DNA of 64,000 bases from Liquidambar formosana (GCA_039720395.1 CM077832.1:26523763-26587762), one strand, 5' to 3'. Positions 11,111 through 25,900 are shown, numbered from the stretch's first letter. Notes: generated by a model not told the origin, from the letters alone. Made by a program: numbers and translations.

Positions 11111-12695
11111 AAGAAATTGGCGATTAGTCTACTTTTTGGTAAAATATTAGCAATTAATCAAGTAAGAGTTTTTCTAAATTAATTAATCAAGAAGACTGAA
11201 CTTATTTATCAATTAGTCATTTTTTTTTTAAATGCCTAGTTTACCCTCATTATTAATAAGGGCATTCTTTTTTTTTGTTATTAAGGGTAGCTTATGTAAC
11301 TAACTTAACTTTTTAGTATTATAATTTTTAAAAACTAATAACTTATAATATACATATCCATTTTTAAAATAAAAAAAAAATTATATTTAAAAAAATTATA
11401 TTTTTAGAATCTACTCGTCGATATTTTTGAAAAAAGATCCATATTGATTAGGTAATTATTAAAAAAATTAAAATTGTAGAATTTTATTACTTGATACAAT
11501 CTAAAGTAATACTTCTTAAAACTGTAAAATTTTACCACTTACTTTAGTAGTAAAATTTATAATGAAGTGATAAAATTTTACTACTTTACGAAATAAATTT
11601 TACAACAAATTTTATTACTTCGAAAGTTGGGCATGTAGGTATACGACAAGGGCCTAGTTAGCTTCTTGCAAAAATGGGATTGTTCTCAACATTCTGATCT
11701 GAAACTCGAACAGGGACCAAAAGAAAAAAACCTCCATTTTGTCCAATTTGAAGCTCGACTATTATTCCCTATGTTCATGTAAAAAAAATGCTTCATTTGT
11801 TTCCTTGCAGATTTGAAGCTTGACCATTATTAAAAATTAAAAATTAAAAAAAGGTCCAATTTTTCTTATTTGAAGCTCAACCATCGATCCATTCGTTCAT
11901 GAAAGAAAAAACCTTCCTTTTTTTTTTTTCTCAAGTCTGAAGCTTGACCATTAATTGAAAAAAGCCCAATTTTTCTCGGTGGTGGCTATGCCTTGGGTTT
12001 GTCCATGGCATATGATAGTGATGACTCACCGTCAACGGAGCGAGTTTTTGGTCATTCACTCCTTAAGAACATAAAGTATTGTATGGCTGCAATAATTACC
12101 CAAAAAACACAAAAAATTATAAACTATGGGAGAAATTCATTGAAGCTCTTGCCGGTTATTTTAACAGCATCTTTGAAGGCTCTTGCAAATTTGCCTCCAG
12201 CAAAGATGGAGTAGGCAAGATCATACCCGAAAGCAATCTTGTAGAAGTTCTCGAATGCAAATCTTTGAAGGATGTCTTGAAATCCAGCATAGAATTGTTG
12301 GTGGCAGTGGCAGATAGGACGGGAATGAGGTGATCAGTGAGTTTTGTATCAATGACGGTCTCTACAAATTTACGCAGAGATTTGGTGATGAATTTATAAC
12401 TAAAAACTTGCCTTTGGAACTTCCAGTTCTCACTGTCAACGTTGAATATGCCGTTGCCGAGAAGATCGGAGAGAGTAACTCGATTGATGTCGCCTTTTTA
12501 ATAGATATGGAAATTAGTCTTGAGCATGTGTTGGACTGTGGAGATGGAGAAGGTAAGAGGTCATAGGTAAACTTTGGGTACATATAAGGGTATTTTCATA
12601 AGAAAACAATAAAATAGATTAATTGACTTAAGATAAAAATAATTTGACTATTTGCTAAATAAGTTTTATTTGATGGACTGATAGCCAAATCCCCC
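11111..12695. mobile_element. Candidate Pack-MULE carrying a cytochrome P450 fragment
   Basis: The ends form imperfect inverted repeats of about 60 bp. The left reads AAGAAATTGGCGATTAGTCT and the right, reversed, reads GGGGGATTTGGCTATCAGTC; both share TAGCAA...TCAA at the same spacing further in. The same ten bases (aataaaaaat) flank both ends at 11101-11110 and 12696-12705. MULEs make 9-10 bp duplications, but this one is low-complexity, so chance must be considered. The cargo is the P450 fragment at 12127-12556. Confidence 0.5.
12127..12556 (-). pseudogene. Cytochrome P450 fragment (CYP94-like N-terminal region)
   Basis: Minus-strand translation gives a P450 N-terminal region. TVQHMLKTNF is followed by LLGNGIFNVDSENWKFQRQV (helix C region with the W-x-x-x-R signature), then LDFQDILQRFAFENFYKIAFG. 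This order matches CYP94-type fatty-acid hydroxylases and related CYP86-clan members. There is a stop codon between the HMLKTNF and LLGNGIF blocks. The frame stops shortly after the FNEFLP region, and no heme-binding FxxGxRxCxG segment is present. It is a truncated, inactivated copy that probably travelled inside the surrounding transposon. Confidence 0.8.
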
Positions 12696-13913
12696 AATAA
12701 AAAATGGTAAAAATGCATTAAAAAAAATGGTGAAAATTGATTGGAAAAATGTGAAACTTGTTAAGAGAAATTATAGAAACACATTTCTCAATGCAATGAT
12801 TATTGGCTCATTAATTATTGCCTAACATGTAACAACTGGTTGGTGATGGACCCACAAATTAACCACCCCTCTGTTTAAAATGCTATGCCTGATCCACCAT
12901 GTAACAACTGCTTTGAAGTAAGAGCATCAAAGTTACGGAAATGACAAACTCTTTCTGCTTTAACACTTCATTGTTTTTAAATATAAAAATTATAAGCATT
13001 CGGATTAAGGTATATGCTATGGGTATTATCAAATGCATGGATTGTCAGATTCAAATTCTGAAATAGATTATCGGATTACAATTTTCCTATCATATCCTAA
13101 TTATCAAATTGAGTTCAAATTTAAGTCTAATCCATTGACAAAATGAGAAGTCTAATTGTACTAGAAAGTAGAAAGAAAGAAAAAGATAAATAAAACAGTG
13201 TTGGTACAGATCCATTAGCTAAGCATGTCATCCCCATCCTTCCTTCTCTTTTCCCCCCTTTTTTCTTTCTTTGGTAGTGTTAAGTCAAGAGTACCTAACG
13301 TTAATCGGTTGAAGTAAAGTTCGTATGTCACAGTTTCTGTTAAACTTTGTTTTCCCTGGAAAAGAAACATTGCGCCTCTAAATTTCAATTACTGAATAAA
13401 AGAAAAGGGTGGGAAGAAAACACAACAAATGCTATTTCTTCTTACAACTCGTTTTGCATTTAACAACTACATTCAAATATCACCTGAGTTACTAGGTCCT
13501 CATTTTCCCATCTGTCCATATAATTAGTGCGGACTTCTGCAGTAACAACAATCTGATGGTCTTCTGCAATTACAACATACATATACTGTTCACATTATTA
13601 GTGGTTTTAAAGAAAGTTATCATAACTTTCAATAAACAACCACACAAGACCTAACTTAATTTAATTGGAAGAAAAAATACTCATATTTTATGTGGATAAA
13701 TACAAGTGCAAATTTTATTTCAGTCTCTGGTGTACTCCTTCCCAGACTGTGAGGAAGCAAAAATTATACAAATGTTCGGTACTTTAATTTTATTTTTATC
13801 GAAAGAAAAGGAGATTTAATTTGTACCTTGAGATCAAAAACAAGTTACAACTGACACAGATTCTTCCTTTTTCACTTTTTTCCTCTTGGTGAATGACAAA
13901 GGATATCGCTATC
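12696..13913. other. Downstream flank of the PEPCK-like gene
   Basis: AT-rich. The last few hundred bases before 13913 probably hold the 3' UTR of the minus-strand gene ending at 13914. No other gene or element was recognised. Confidence 0.4.
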
Positions 13914-16900
13914 TCAGAATGAGAATTCCTCGGGTAGTTCTTGAAACTTTCCTGATAAAAAGCTCTTATACTTTCCTTGAAGATCTCCACCTGTAAAGAT
14001 GTTATAAAGCAATCATGTCAAGTAATATTTGCTCCTAACCAACAAAAGGGGCAGGATAATGATGCTACCTTTAGGTTCAAATGGTGGAATACTCTTGGAT
14101 AGAGTCGATTGCACCAACTTAACAAGATCCTTGCCTAGAAAATCAGAAAAATGAAATTTAGTTCCTCTGCGTTAAATCTTAGTGAAAATAATGAAATACA
14201 TACAGATATAGAAACTTCTTAAATTACACTGAGCTGTAGCTCAGTTGGGATCTAAATGGGGTCCCAATTGACCTTGCAGCTTGGGATTAGATAATGGAAG
14301 TTCAAGCAAGCAGAGGTAAGTAGGGTTTAAGTATGGTTCATCCATATTCACAGAGAGAGAGAGGGGGGGGGGGGGGGGGGTTTTAAAAGGATTTGAATGA
14401 ATCCTGTAATGTTGATGATAGAACAAAGCTGTCATAATTTTCAAAAACTGCATCAGAACCTGAACCCCACCCCATCCACACCCTTTGCGAGGGATGTCTT
14501 GCCACTGTAACTAAGACGGAAAAATAGCTCACTGCTGCTTGAAGCACTGTAAATGATCATAGTACGTATCCTGAGTCTCCGTAGTGTCCTTTCTCGTTAG
14601 AAGATAAAGTTAGCGGGCAGAAAGTTGTATGTGCAGCTATAGATTTGTTTTTCTTATCTCTAATAGACTAATACAAAATTATTGTCCACCCAGAAGATGA
14701 GCTCAGCCATACTATACTATCAACAGGAGGGTTTGCCAATCAATTTAAACAGCCAACCAATGGTGTGCATCTTTTATGGTGCACAAACCAATCTCAACCA
14801 ATTAAAAACCTATTTTCCTTTTTAATAACAGAAATCATGCATATGGTTTGCAAACAATTTTGCAAATAATAATATAAGTATATGACCAAAGGAAGAACTA
14901 TATCAAAAGGCTGAGTCCTATCCATTGTAAACATCAAAAGTTATCATAACTATATTTTTCCCCTTACCAGTTGTACGCTTTTCTCCTTCATTGAGATTAA
15001 TTAAAAAGGACGAGATTTGGTTGTCTTGCAACTGCAAAAACAACATAGAAAGGTACAGGTGATCAGAAGTCGGAATAAATAATTAAAAGAAGGAAACGAT
15101 TATCAACTTAATTTGGATAATATAGGCGGGCATAAAATGAGTATTAACCTTGGACAAAAGAGCCTTTGCAAGCTCTACTGGATCAATAGATGAAGGACCC
15201 TCGCTATATGCAGGCACAAACTTCCCATTCTGATACCCTGCCAAGAAGTGATAAGCTGCTTGGCCAGGAGAGAGCTTTGATACGGAAGGTAAAACTCCCG
15301 AGCTGATTTAACATGAAAGAATTAATAGCATTTATCTTTTGTTTTTGCCCCACACAGGCCAATTTATAGTAAGAAAAGAGGTAAAATGAAAAGTAAGAAT
15401 GTAAGTCATGATGCCCCAACAGCCCTAATAAGTGCATTCATTCGGCAGAAACAAGGCCATTCAAATCAACTCTCAAATATATCAGTATATATCATACATC
15501 TACAATCATCTAGAAAGTGTCAAAATTGGCAAGAAGCCACTCCATAAGTTGTCCCGATACTGGAATGACATCAAAGCCAACTTAGAAGGGTACATGTATT
15601 GCTTGAAGTAATTCCCAGACTGTTGGTTTAATATCCTTTTCTCTTTTTCAATATATATGCATTTTATGGTCATTTGTTACCTTTAGTTACCAACGAAGTG
15701 CGATAGAACAATGTCAAAGTAAAGCTAAGATTGAACAATAACAGATTCCTTATCCCATCTCACACAGATCATCTCCAGAACATTGGGACAACACAAATTT
15801 AAGTGATAGTTGACTCAATACTATTACATGTTTTATTCTCAGTTAACAAGGGGTCAACTAGAAGTAGGATCCCAAGAAATCAAGGGTCCAATAATCAGTC
15901 TTGTTCTAACCAAAACTAATCTACGTGGAAAGCCAATACAGAAAAACAAGTGTCAAGAAGTCGACATGGTGAGGCCTCCCACCTTTATATTTAACAAGTT
16001 AACATGCTCACTGATGAGGCGCATTCAACAAACCGACCATGGACAAAAACCATGTGGTGAACAGCCTAACAGACTAATTAATGGCATGTCTTCAAGAAGT
16101 CAACAGAAATAAGTTTACAATTTTCACAGGCCCAACTGTCTCAAACATTCTACGACGACCAAAGTTTTAAAAGGCATTTCTCTTCTGAGGCTCGCCCTAG
16201 GGCGAGGCTGTAGCATTGTTAGATGTTCGCTTCACAAGCAAAGGCTTCACAAGCAAAGCCTCATATTACCCTATGCATTCAACTTTTCAAAAAATAAATA
16301 AATAAAACACTACTAAGAATGGATCAGTGGTGAAACCAAAGAAGAACTGGGTTGTCCAGTCCAGTCTTTTTCAATCACACTGGCAGTTGGTTTGGTTGCT
16401 CAGTAAGGAACATCAATATTTACTCAACTAAGAAAATTTCAAATTTAATGATTAGAATGCACTTGATAACTTATTCATGTTGGACAATCTCAACCATCCC
16501 TATGAATTTTGTTTGTGGAAGACCAGTTAAACAGCCTGTTCAATATGTTGAATCAGTTTTCATCATTTTTGTAAGTTTTCAGAAAATTTTGATCTTTGGT
16601 AGAACCACGTCCAGACCATGACAGTGGCCGGTTCCAACGGGATCACCAGTCCACTGCAGGTTATGTTACACTGGTCTCGAACGTCAATATTGATATTTCA
16701 AAGACATCTATTGACCACACAGTAGTTAAAAGATATATGATGCAAGGAAAATTTTTCCAGCACAGCCAATAATAATACCATATTACTACCCCCAAACCAA
16801 AATAATAAAAAAAAACCATTGTCAAAGGGAACTGAGAAAAAATGACATGGTTTGATTACCTATCAGAAGATGCAAGAATAATGGCAGCTGGCAGTTTGAA

Positions 16901-19900
16901 TAGATTTTGCCCACCAGAATTCCCAGTTTGAAACAATGGTGCAACACCTTGAGAAGAAAGAATTACACCTGCATCCGCAGAAACCAACAGATCCGAGCAG
17001 CTCTGAATGGTATCTTCTGGTGCAAATAAGAGAATCACAGAATCGCCAGACACTAGGAGCCTGAAAATTGCAACCCCTTTATGGAAATCACAAACTGCAT
17101 ACTTCTGATATGTAATGCTGTATGAAGATAGCAGGTCTGTACCTAGCAGGTAGAGGAAGGCCTCCCCGTGCAGATATAATAGGTCCGGATAACGCAGCTA
17201 GAGCTTCTTTCGTTCCATTTGCATCAGAGAAAGCCTTACCACACAAAATGAGGGAGGAACGCTCAGCATCAGCAGCAATAAATCCAGACTTTCCTTGAGC
17301 TCCAAGACCAATGGTGTCCCCAGCACTTGGACTGCATGATTAAACACAACAATTGGATTAACACAATCAGCTAGGTATGCATATATAAGTATATAACAGA
17401 GTTCTACAGCATACAGGAATCCACATTCTTGTCACATAATCTTAAAAGTCTTGAACATAATACAAAGAGCCAACCAGAAAGAGTCAAAAAAATAATTTAT
17501 TGGAATTTATTGAGGTGGTTCTTAAGTAGGGCACATACCTCTGTGCCCTGCAAACAGTGGGTTACAACTTACAACCATGCTGCTAGAATATTATCCAAAC
17601 AGTTTTTCCACTGTTATTATAGATCTGCTTAAATATATATAGTGCTTATCATGGTCTGTTTCCCAAGAATCACACACTTCATAGTTACATCCAACAGAGA
17701 TATATGTCACAGAATAAATCAAAAATCTTGAAATAGATTATAGTATTTATCTACTAGCACTTGGTAAAATGTCATCAAAGGAAAATATGGTAGCAGCAAT
17801 CTGTCAAACGTCACAACCACTGAATTGAAACCGGGTGTCACACTTTAAGTTTCCTAAATAAAATGAAGGTTGGAGGTGGCAAATTATTTCAAGCAATACA
17901 GACTTTCAAATTTTCAATCAGGAATTTGAACATTAGCATAGTAAAATGCTATTTCAAATGAGACAAGTTTCCACTTGGGATCACAGTGAAGACGGGATTA
18001 TGAATGTCGCCCAAGACATAATGGGGTTCCTTTTGGAGTTGATGGGATAAGAGTCCATATAGCAGTGGACAACTGAATAGGCTTTCTATCTGGATGGCTA
18101 ACTAAATCAAATCATGACAGCAGACAACCTGAAAATAGGAAAAAATGCAACTCCAAACAAGCATTATCTTTCTTCATTTAATGCCAAACCAGTAACATAT
18201 CTACTTATACACCTTACGTTCCCAATATATTTTTTGTGAAGTTGTAAAAGAGTGTGTAAGATGTACATCAATAACCAACAAGCATAGTAAAAAACAGAAA
18301 AGCCTACTCTCCACACAACCAAAAACTCGCAAGTGTAATACAGTCCAAGCTCTATAAATTTCCACTAGTTAATTCCTGTAGACTGTGCTACACAAAATCA
18401 TAAGAAAGAAACATAATTAACACAATCTTATTTCCCAGGAGATTCAAACAAAAAATTCTAAACAATTCACAAAAAATGAGCCCTCATAAATTCTTCTCTT
18501 CCTTTTTTTAACATAATGACCAAAGAATTGAAGAAAGAAAGACCTATCTGACGCTACAAATTCTATCCCAAGCCTAACACGTTTAGACGTCTAGTCATAC
18601 TCGTCCACCCAGTTACAAGATGAACAAGGCACAACCCAAGACACCCCAAATCAGTTACGAATTTTGACCCAGTAGTTTATGTAAAAGAACAATTTATGAG
18701 CAGCAGGTTCACCAATTCACCATTTGATTGCATAAGACATAACAATTGGTAATAGTCCCTCTTTTCAAGATTATGCTGTAAAGGATTTCTAGATGAATTT
18801 CACCAAGAGGCCGCCACTGCCCTAGAAACTTGCATCTAGTATCCTTTTATGAGCAACTTTGAACTAAAATGGACCCCACTAATTAGTGTCAAGATACCAC
18901 CTGAGTGGTTCAATGGCAATACTGTGATTACTGTCAAAGCAAGAACAATTGTATGTAGGATGATTCCATTTGCAATCACCTGGAGAATGTGAAGGATAAT
19001 AATTGTAATCAGTTGTGGAATATGAAAATAAAGGAACAAATAAACTATGAGCATATTATAGTGTGGTGACCAAGTCTCATTGCTGGGGAAAAAAATAAAA
19101 AAATACATAGACTTGCATACTTGCACCAACGCGTTTTAAAGCTGTGAGGGGTACCCCAAAGCAGTCAATATCGTTGCAAGTGAAAGGATGAGGTGTCACA
19201 ATTTAAATTTATTGTGAAGGATGCCATGTGTAGGTGGGTGTTTGTGGGCAGGTGCAAGAGGCACAAGCAAACAACTAAATTGTATGGAGGCTGTTTCCAA
19301 ACGAAACTTGTGAAGAACATAACTGTGCGCTAGTATGGGCTGGCAGTGACAAATCTTCACAGTAAGAAGTGGCTGCTATAAATGATATCAGAGCCGAGGA
19401 TAGCTCTAGTTTCTAGACGAGGGGACTGTGATGGATGCCATGTCCATGTGTGGGTTGGTGTGAGAGGCACATGCAGCTATGTTACATGGACACTTCAAAA
19501 TGTGTGAAGTACCTGTATCATGTGACATGGGCATGGATACTCCTGCCAAAGACTTTAAAATAGTGAAAAATCTTTTAAAAGTAGACAAATCTGACACTTG
19601 GACACATACCCGCACTCAATACCCGTACCCAAGTCCATGTAAGATAGACTAGCAGGTTAACATGATAGATAATCTGATGCAGGACAGCCCTCAAAGTTGA
19701 GATTAGGGTTTCCTACAATCAAGCTTTAGTGGGCTAAAACCTTGTTTTCTTTGGATTTATGAAAGGAGTGGTGGTGTTAGGGTTTATGGATGGAATAAGG
19801 GTTGATTTGGTGAAGGTTTGAGGGTGAATATAAAGTGAAATCAAAAGAAAAAGGTTGCTGGAATTTTTGGACAGAATGGGTCTTTTAGGGTTTTCCAATG

Positions 19901-22900
19901 GTAAAGTGTATGGAAAGGTAGGGTTAGGGTTTATGGTGAATGGTAGGGATTATAGGGTTGAAATTGAGACTAAGGAGGGTTAATTGTGAGTTAAAATAAA
20001 ATACACCAATGCTGTAAATAAATTAAAAAAGTAGTAATCGAAGAAGAAGATAAACCTTGGAGTCTCACCAAGGGTTTCTAGGAGTCTCACCTAGAAAAGA
20101 TTAATGAGTAACACCACTAATTGAAGCAAAAGCTGCAGAAAATTTCATTAATGAATTGTTGTAATTGTGTTTACAAGCTTTGCTTATATAGAGGACTCTT
20201 ACTAGTCAAACAAGGACCCTTATTTCCTAAACCCTATTACTTGTCAAACAAAGACTCTTACCTTCTAAATTGAGACTCTTACAAAAAACAATCAAAAAAG
20301 GACTCAACCAATTCCTAACAAGGATAGGAATTGACTCTAACTTATAACCAAATGCCTACTAACTCAACTACCAAACAAACCAAAACATATAAATTACTAA
20401 AACTACCCTTAAAGCAGTAAAATTACTAAAATACCCTTAAAATCATAGTTATTAAACCCGGACCGGACATCAACCTGGTTGAGAGGTTGGGTCACCGGGT
20501 CACTGGTTCAACCGCTGAGTAAACGGTTGGACTAGTGTTTCAATTAAAAAATTATAAATAAAAAATAAACTAATTATAAAAAATGAAATTTCATAACAAA
20601 AAAAAAGATAGAGTATGTATAAAATTTATTATTATTTTAAATATATTTGAACCATTTACTATTTTTTAAAAATTTTACGTATTATTTTAAATATATTTGG
20701 CTTTAGTTTTACTTGTAATACAGTAACACTATTAAGTATTAAAAGTAACGAGGATTACAACAAGCACAATAATGGACTAGTGGTAGGATGGAGTTATTGT
20801 ACTTTCACTCTCTAGGTTCGAGTCTTGTTGTGTGCAAAAGAGACTGCATTTTTTTATTGAGAAAGACGTGAGGGTGTTTGTAGAGCTGGTTCAACCGGAC
20901 CGGTTTAACACCAGTTCGTGCATAAATTCAGCTGGTTTAGGTGGATAGGTCCGGTTTAATCCGGTCAGCATGCATAAATGATCCAATTAGAAAACTGAAC
21001 CGGACCAAAGTCCAGTTCACCAGTTTACCAGTCCAACCAGACAGTCCAGGGTTTAATAACTATGCTTAAAATTCTAACTTCTTCTTTTTCGAGAGTAAAC
21101 TTTAAGAGGCCAATCCTCATCATAACTTTAAGAGGCCAATCCTCATCATAATCTTTAGTCCCACATTGGAAATGGACCCATCCAGAATGATATTAATAAG
21201 TAGAGTGCTTACACCTCTTTGTATGGAGGTCTTTTTCCAAGGAAGATTGGGAGGAAAAAAACCCATGCGCTAGAATAAGCTGGAAAAGCAGACAATATTC
21301 ATACAATGAGGGGTGATTGTTACAAAATACAAATGGTATCAGAGCCGAGGATGGCACAAGTTTCTAGATGGAGGGATTATGATGGACGCCATGTGTGAGT
21401 ACATGTTTGTGGCCAAGTGTGAGAAGCATTGGCAAGCTACCATCGTAGGTGATCTTTAGTCCCACATCGAAAACGAACCCATCTAGAGTGAGATTGATAT
21501 GTATGGTGCTTACACCTCATTGTATGGAGACCCTTTTTATGCATCACAGCACTAGAGTATTGCTGTATGCGACTTCTATGGTGAGCTTACGGCTTGTGAT
21601 TTTAGGTTTTGAAGGGTAGAAGGCTTTGTTGATGAACTAGGTTGAGGTAAGCCGTAGGTAAAGGTTTAAAGGTAAGAGTGAGTGGAATTTCAGTAAAAAG
21701 GTTGCTGGAATTTTTGGACAACAACTAGTTTGATGTTTAGGATGTTAAGTTAAAGGCTTATGCTATGGCAATAGGGTTAGGGTTATTGGAATAGGGTTAT
21801 AGGTTGAGAAAAAATAAAAATAGGGGATAAATAACCTTCTATGAGAGGTCACTTCAAGTCTTAGGTTCTTTCTTGTTTTTCTACTTCTTATTCTTCTCTT
21901 TTCTTCAATTCTCAATTGCTGCAATTGGATATTTGTAGTAAAGGAACTTTAGTGATGATGTGGCAAAGCATGCCTTCAAAAACCAAACCAAAACACTCAA
22001 TTTTTCAAAAATCAAAGTCTAAATTCGTTTTGGTACAATAGCCATTATTTATAGACTCTAGAAAACTTGCTAGACAAGTAAAAACCTCCTAAAACAATAC
22101 AAACCAATATGGAAACCAACTAGGACTAAAACTCTATTAAAATAGAAAGTTTCTAAACTCCTAATGGACTCAAACTAGGAAATAACGTAAAATAGTAACT
22201 TTTAGAATATGGAAACCTTAACCAAATAAGAAAATATATAAAACCAAAAATCTATAAAATTACTAAAATATCCCTAACCATAAAATTATTCCCATACAAT
22301 GAATATCCCAAATAGATCCAAATCTTCCCGTTATTCTTGACAGGTTTTGCATCATTCACCCTCACATTGGAAAAAACTAGATCTTGAGCTTTGTAATGTT
22401 GAAGTATCATACTTTTTACCTAGAAGAACAACAAAAAGCATAAACAAGAAAAACTAACACCAAACAGCTGTCCAATCTGATTTTATACAAACAAAGGAAA
22501 ACTCCTGAACTCTTTAGAAGAATAAGCCCAAAAATAACCCAAGTACTACACTTTGTCCTGCAAATCAACCTAAGAGAACACCCTATTATAAAAAATCCTC
22601 GAGTTCCTTTCAAGCCATAAGACCCCAAAAAAAACAGTGAGAAAAGCACATCTCCAAATAATCCCTGCCTTTTTGCCCCTCCCAAGACCCCAATAATGGA
22701 TCTGAAATATCCTCGAAACACACTCCAGCACAACCCAAGACTCGCCAACAAGACTAAGAAATCTTTGTCACAACCAACTAGCCACAAAGGAGTGAGGAAA
22801 AAGATAATCAATATTCTCCAACTCTCTTTTGCACATAATACACCATTGAGGAGATAAGATTTAGTGACAAGCACGTCAAGCACCTCGTTATGTGGCTAGA

Positions 22901-25900
22901 CATACACAACTAAATGCTTGAAGTGACACCTCATACTTAACACCACCTACCTAAAGTGCCATCTGGTGCTTAACACCTCCTACTTGAACTGTCACCTCGT
23001 GCTTATAACACATCATGCAGCCATCAACTGTGTCATGCAACAATGTAAGATATGATATGTGTCACCACTATGAGCATAGCCGCAAATAATGCAATACATA
23101 GCAGGTGTGTGCCTTTGTAGAAGCTGCTAGACTTTGAATAAGCTGGTGGTCTTGGAATAAGCTGCTGAAGAAGAAACTAAGTCTAGAGCCTACAACATGT
23201 ATGTTTAAGGCATCTATTGGACTTTAAATAAGCTGGTGGTCTTCGAATAAGCTGTTGAAGAAGAAACTAAGTCTGGAGCCTACAGCATGTATGTTTAAGG
23301 TGATAAGATGCCTTAAGGAGATACTCATAAGCGATATGACGCCATAAGAAGATATTCCTAAGGCAGTAAGACGTTTTAAGGAAATATTCCTGCCTTAAGA
23401 AGATATTCCTAAGGCGATAAGTTGTCTCCAAATGATATTCCAGTTCTTAGGGAGATATTCCTAATGATAAAACAACCAAGCAAGTGTTTAAAAAAAATTT
23501 CAAAGCAGTGACACATGTTGCGGTGTTGCCTAAATAGCCATAAGCAGTCCAATATGATCAAAAAGCTTTTAGAAACAATCAAAGAAGATAAGAAGGCCCT
23601 AGAGACCTAGAAAAGCTTCGTGACCTCTGCTTCTAATCATCAACTTTTGACCAAACAATAGAGGAACATCGTCATCATCGACTGTGGTTGGCTACGACTG
23701 TGGTTGGCCTTCATCACGTCGATCATCATAAGAAGGGTCGCCAGAAGAGTCGATAAGCACGTACGTCTTCTCTTCTCCTCCTCTATTCTCTTTGCCCTCT
23801 CTCTTCTCCTCTATTTTCTTTCTCCTCTCTCTTCGCCAAAAGAACCGTCAAGCACTAAAACTTCCAGTGTTGTCGTCTCTTCTTTTCTCTCTCCGTTTCG
23901 TCCATTCTCTTCTCTCAATATCATCTCTTCTTTTCTCTCTATATTGTCGAGATTGGGGGTAAGAGATACCCAGCCAAAAGAAAGAAAAAAAAAAAAAAAA
24001 AAACTTAAACAAAACGGTAGTTGAAGGGGTGTACGCCCAAACCAAAAAACGTAAAACTACGTGTATTTTACACCCTAGACGTACATATCGACTATGGGGC
24101 GTATGACCAGCTGGTGTAACACCTAAATATTAACGCCCAGAGACGTTCCACCCCTAAAACGCCCAGAAACGTGTCCATGGCGTGCCTGGGACGCATTTTT
24201 TAAAACATTGGGTCTACCATATATGGACCTCTATGGTATTTCTGTAGACAAGGATGACAACTTGGATGCATACCTACTCATCAAAATAAAATAAAAATGT
24301 AGTGAGTTGGTCTCCTTGGGAGAATCATCGACAGGTAATCACGTCCTTCATAATGTGTGGGGAGAAACATCATAACCTCATAGTGAGATCCTTAAAGGGG
24401 GACAAGAAGATGGGCTCATGGGCTATGAACAGATGGAAATTAACAAAGGCACCTCTAGAAGCAACCACAAAGAAAAGAGAGCAAGAGACCATTAATAGAC
24501 TCTTATGGTGCCCAAACGGCCACCAAGGGCACTTCCAGGTTTTTCAGTGCCTAGCACCTGAGACTTGGAAGACATGCTGCATTACAAGCAATTCATAGTG
24601 ACAAAATGATGCAAATAGTTCAAAACGAGCATAGATCATAATTCCTAGAAAATCCCCAATAGGTCCTTGGAGATGTCGATCCTAAGCTTAGGAAGAAGTT
24701 TAGAGGAGTCCCCACAAAGGTAGAAAAAGAAGTGTTTCATACAAGTTACATAGCCAAACTCCATCATCCACTTCACTCTCCTCTGTTAAAATTTCTGAAG
24801 CAGCCCACAGAAAATATTCCAGCTGTCATCAGAAACCATTCTCCCTTGAAATCACTTACAAAAAAACCTTATCATTTGATTTGATTTGCAGATGATTGTT
24901 AGCTTAAGCTACTTAATCCAACACTTGTAATAGTCAAAATGAATAACACATTATAATTTACAAACAAATACCTTTTTTTTTTTTTTGATCAGCAACAAAG
25001 GAAGATATTTATTAATAAGAAAGAAAGTTACAAAGATGGGCAAGAAGTCCACCAAAGGAAAAACAGGAAACAATTTACAAACAAATACTAACTAGTTTTG
25101 CAGGGTAAAAAATACATGGTAAGAAGATTGATTGTAAATTTTTTAACAATAATGTGTATATGTGTGTGCGTATTAAACAGTTTTCATAGCATTCATATCA
25201 AAAAGGTGATTAGAAATTTAGAATCATACCCTTTCTTCTTCTTCTTCTCTTTTTTTTTTAAAAAAAAATTCTAAAAAGGGAGAATTCAAGCATCATAAAG
25301 CAGCCTAGCATCCCAACTAAGTTGGCACCCTAGGCGCTTCAAATCCTGTGCTATAGGTCTCAAGTATCATTAAAGCAAAAAATAAAAAAATAAATAAAAA
25401 GACTACAAACTAGATGAAGAAAGGAAACAAAACTGTCTGGTCTAGGTGACTTATAACTTGCTACATTCCAGCTCACAAGGAAAATGAAACCAAAAAAATA
25501 AAAGAAGAAGAGAATAGCTCAGTAGATTTCACCCCAACACACAAAATTCCTCTCAAGTGTAATTCGGTACCCAAGATACTTAAGGCCCGTTCGGGTAAGC
25601 ATTTACTTCCTGTGTTTTACTTTCAAAAGTAAATAAATAAAGAAATAAATAAATGAAAGTTTTAAGTGTAAAAAATTTTGGAAGTTACTTTTAAAAGTTG
25701 AGGTAGTAAGAAATTCCTACTACCTCAACTCTTAAAACTATCTATCAAAATTTTGCACTATAAAAAACCATCAAAAGATTTCATTTCTTCACTTTTAAAA
25801 GTAAAAAACAGGAAGTAGAAATTTATCCAAACAGGGGCCCTAGCAAGTGTCAAGCTTAATGAAAACCAGGTGCCCAATATCCGAATCCTGGGAAACAGCC

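Noticed and set aside
12330..12566. Plus-strand 78-codon frame
   Set aside because: It is antisense to the P450 fragment, whose minus-strand reading has recognisable conserved motifs.
22416..22883. 155-codon minus-strand frame rich in hydrophobic residues
   Set aside because: It is a shifted reading of a LINE zf-RVT remnant; the adjacent frame gives the recognisable Cys/His motif.
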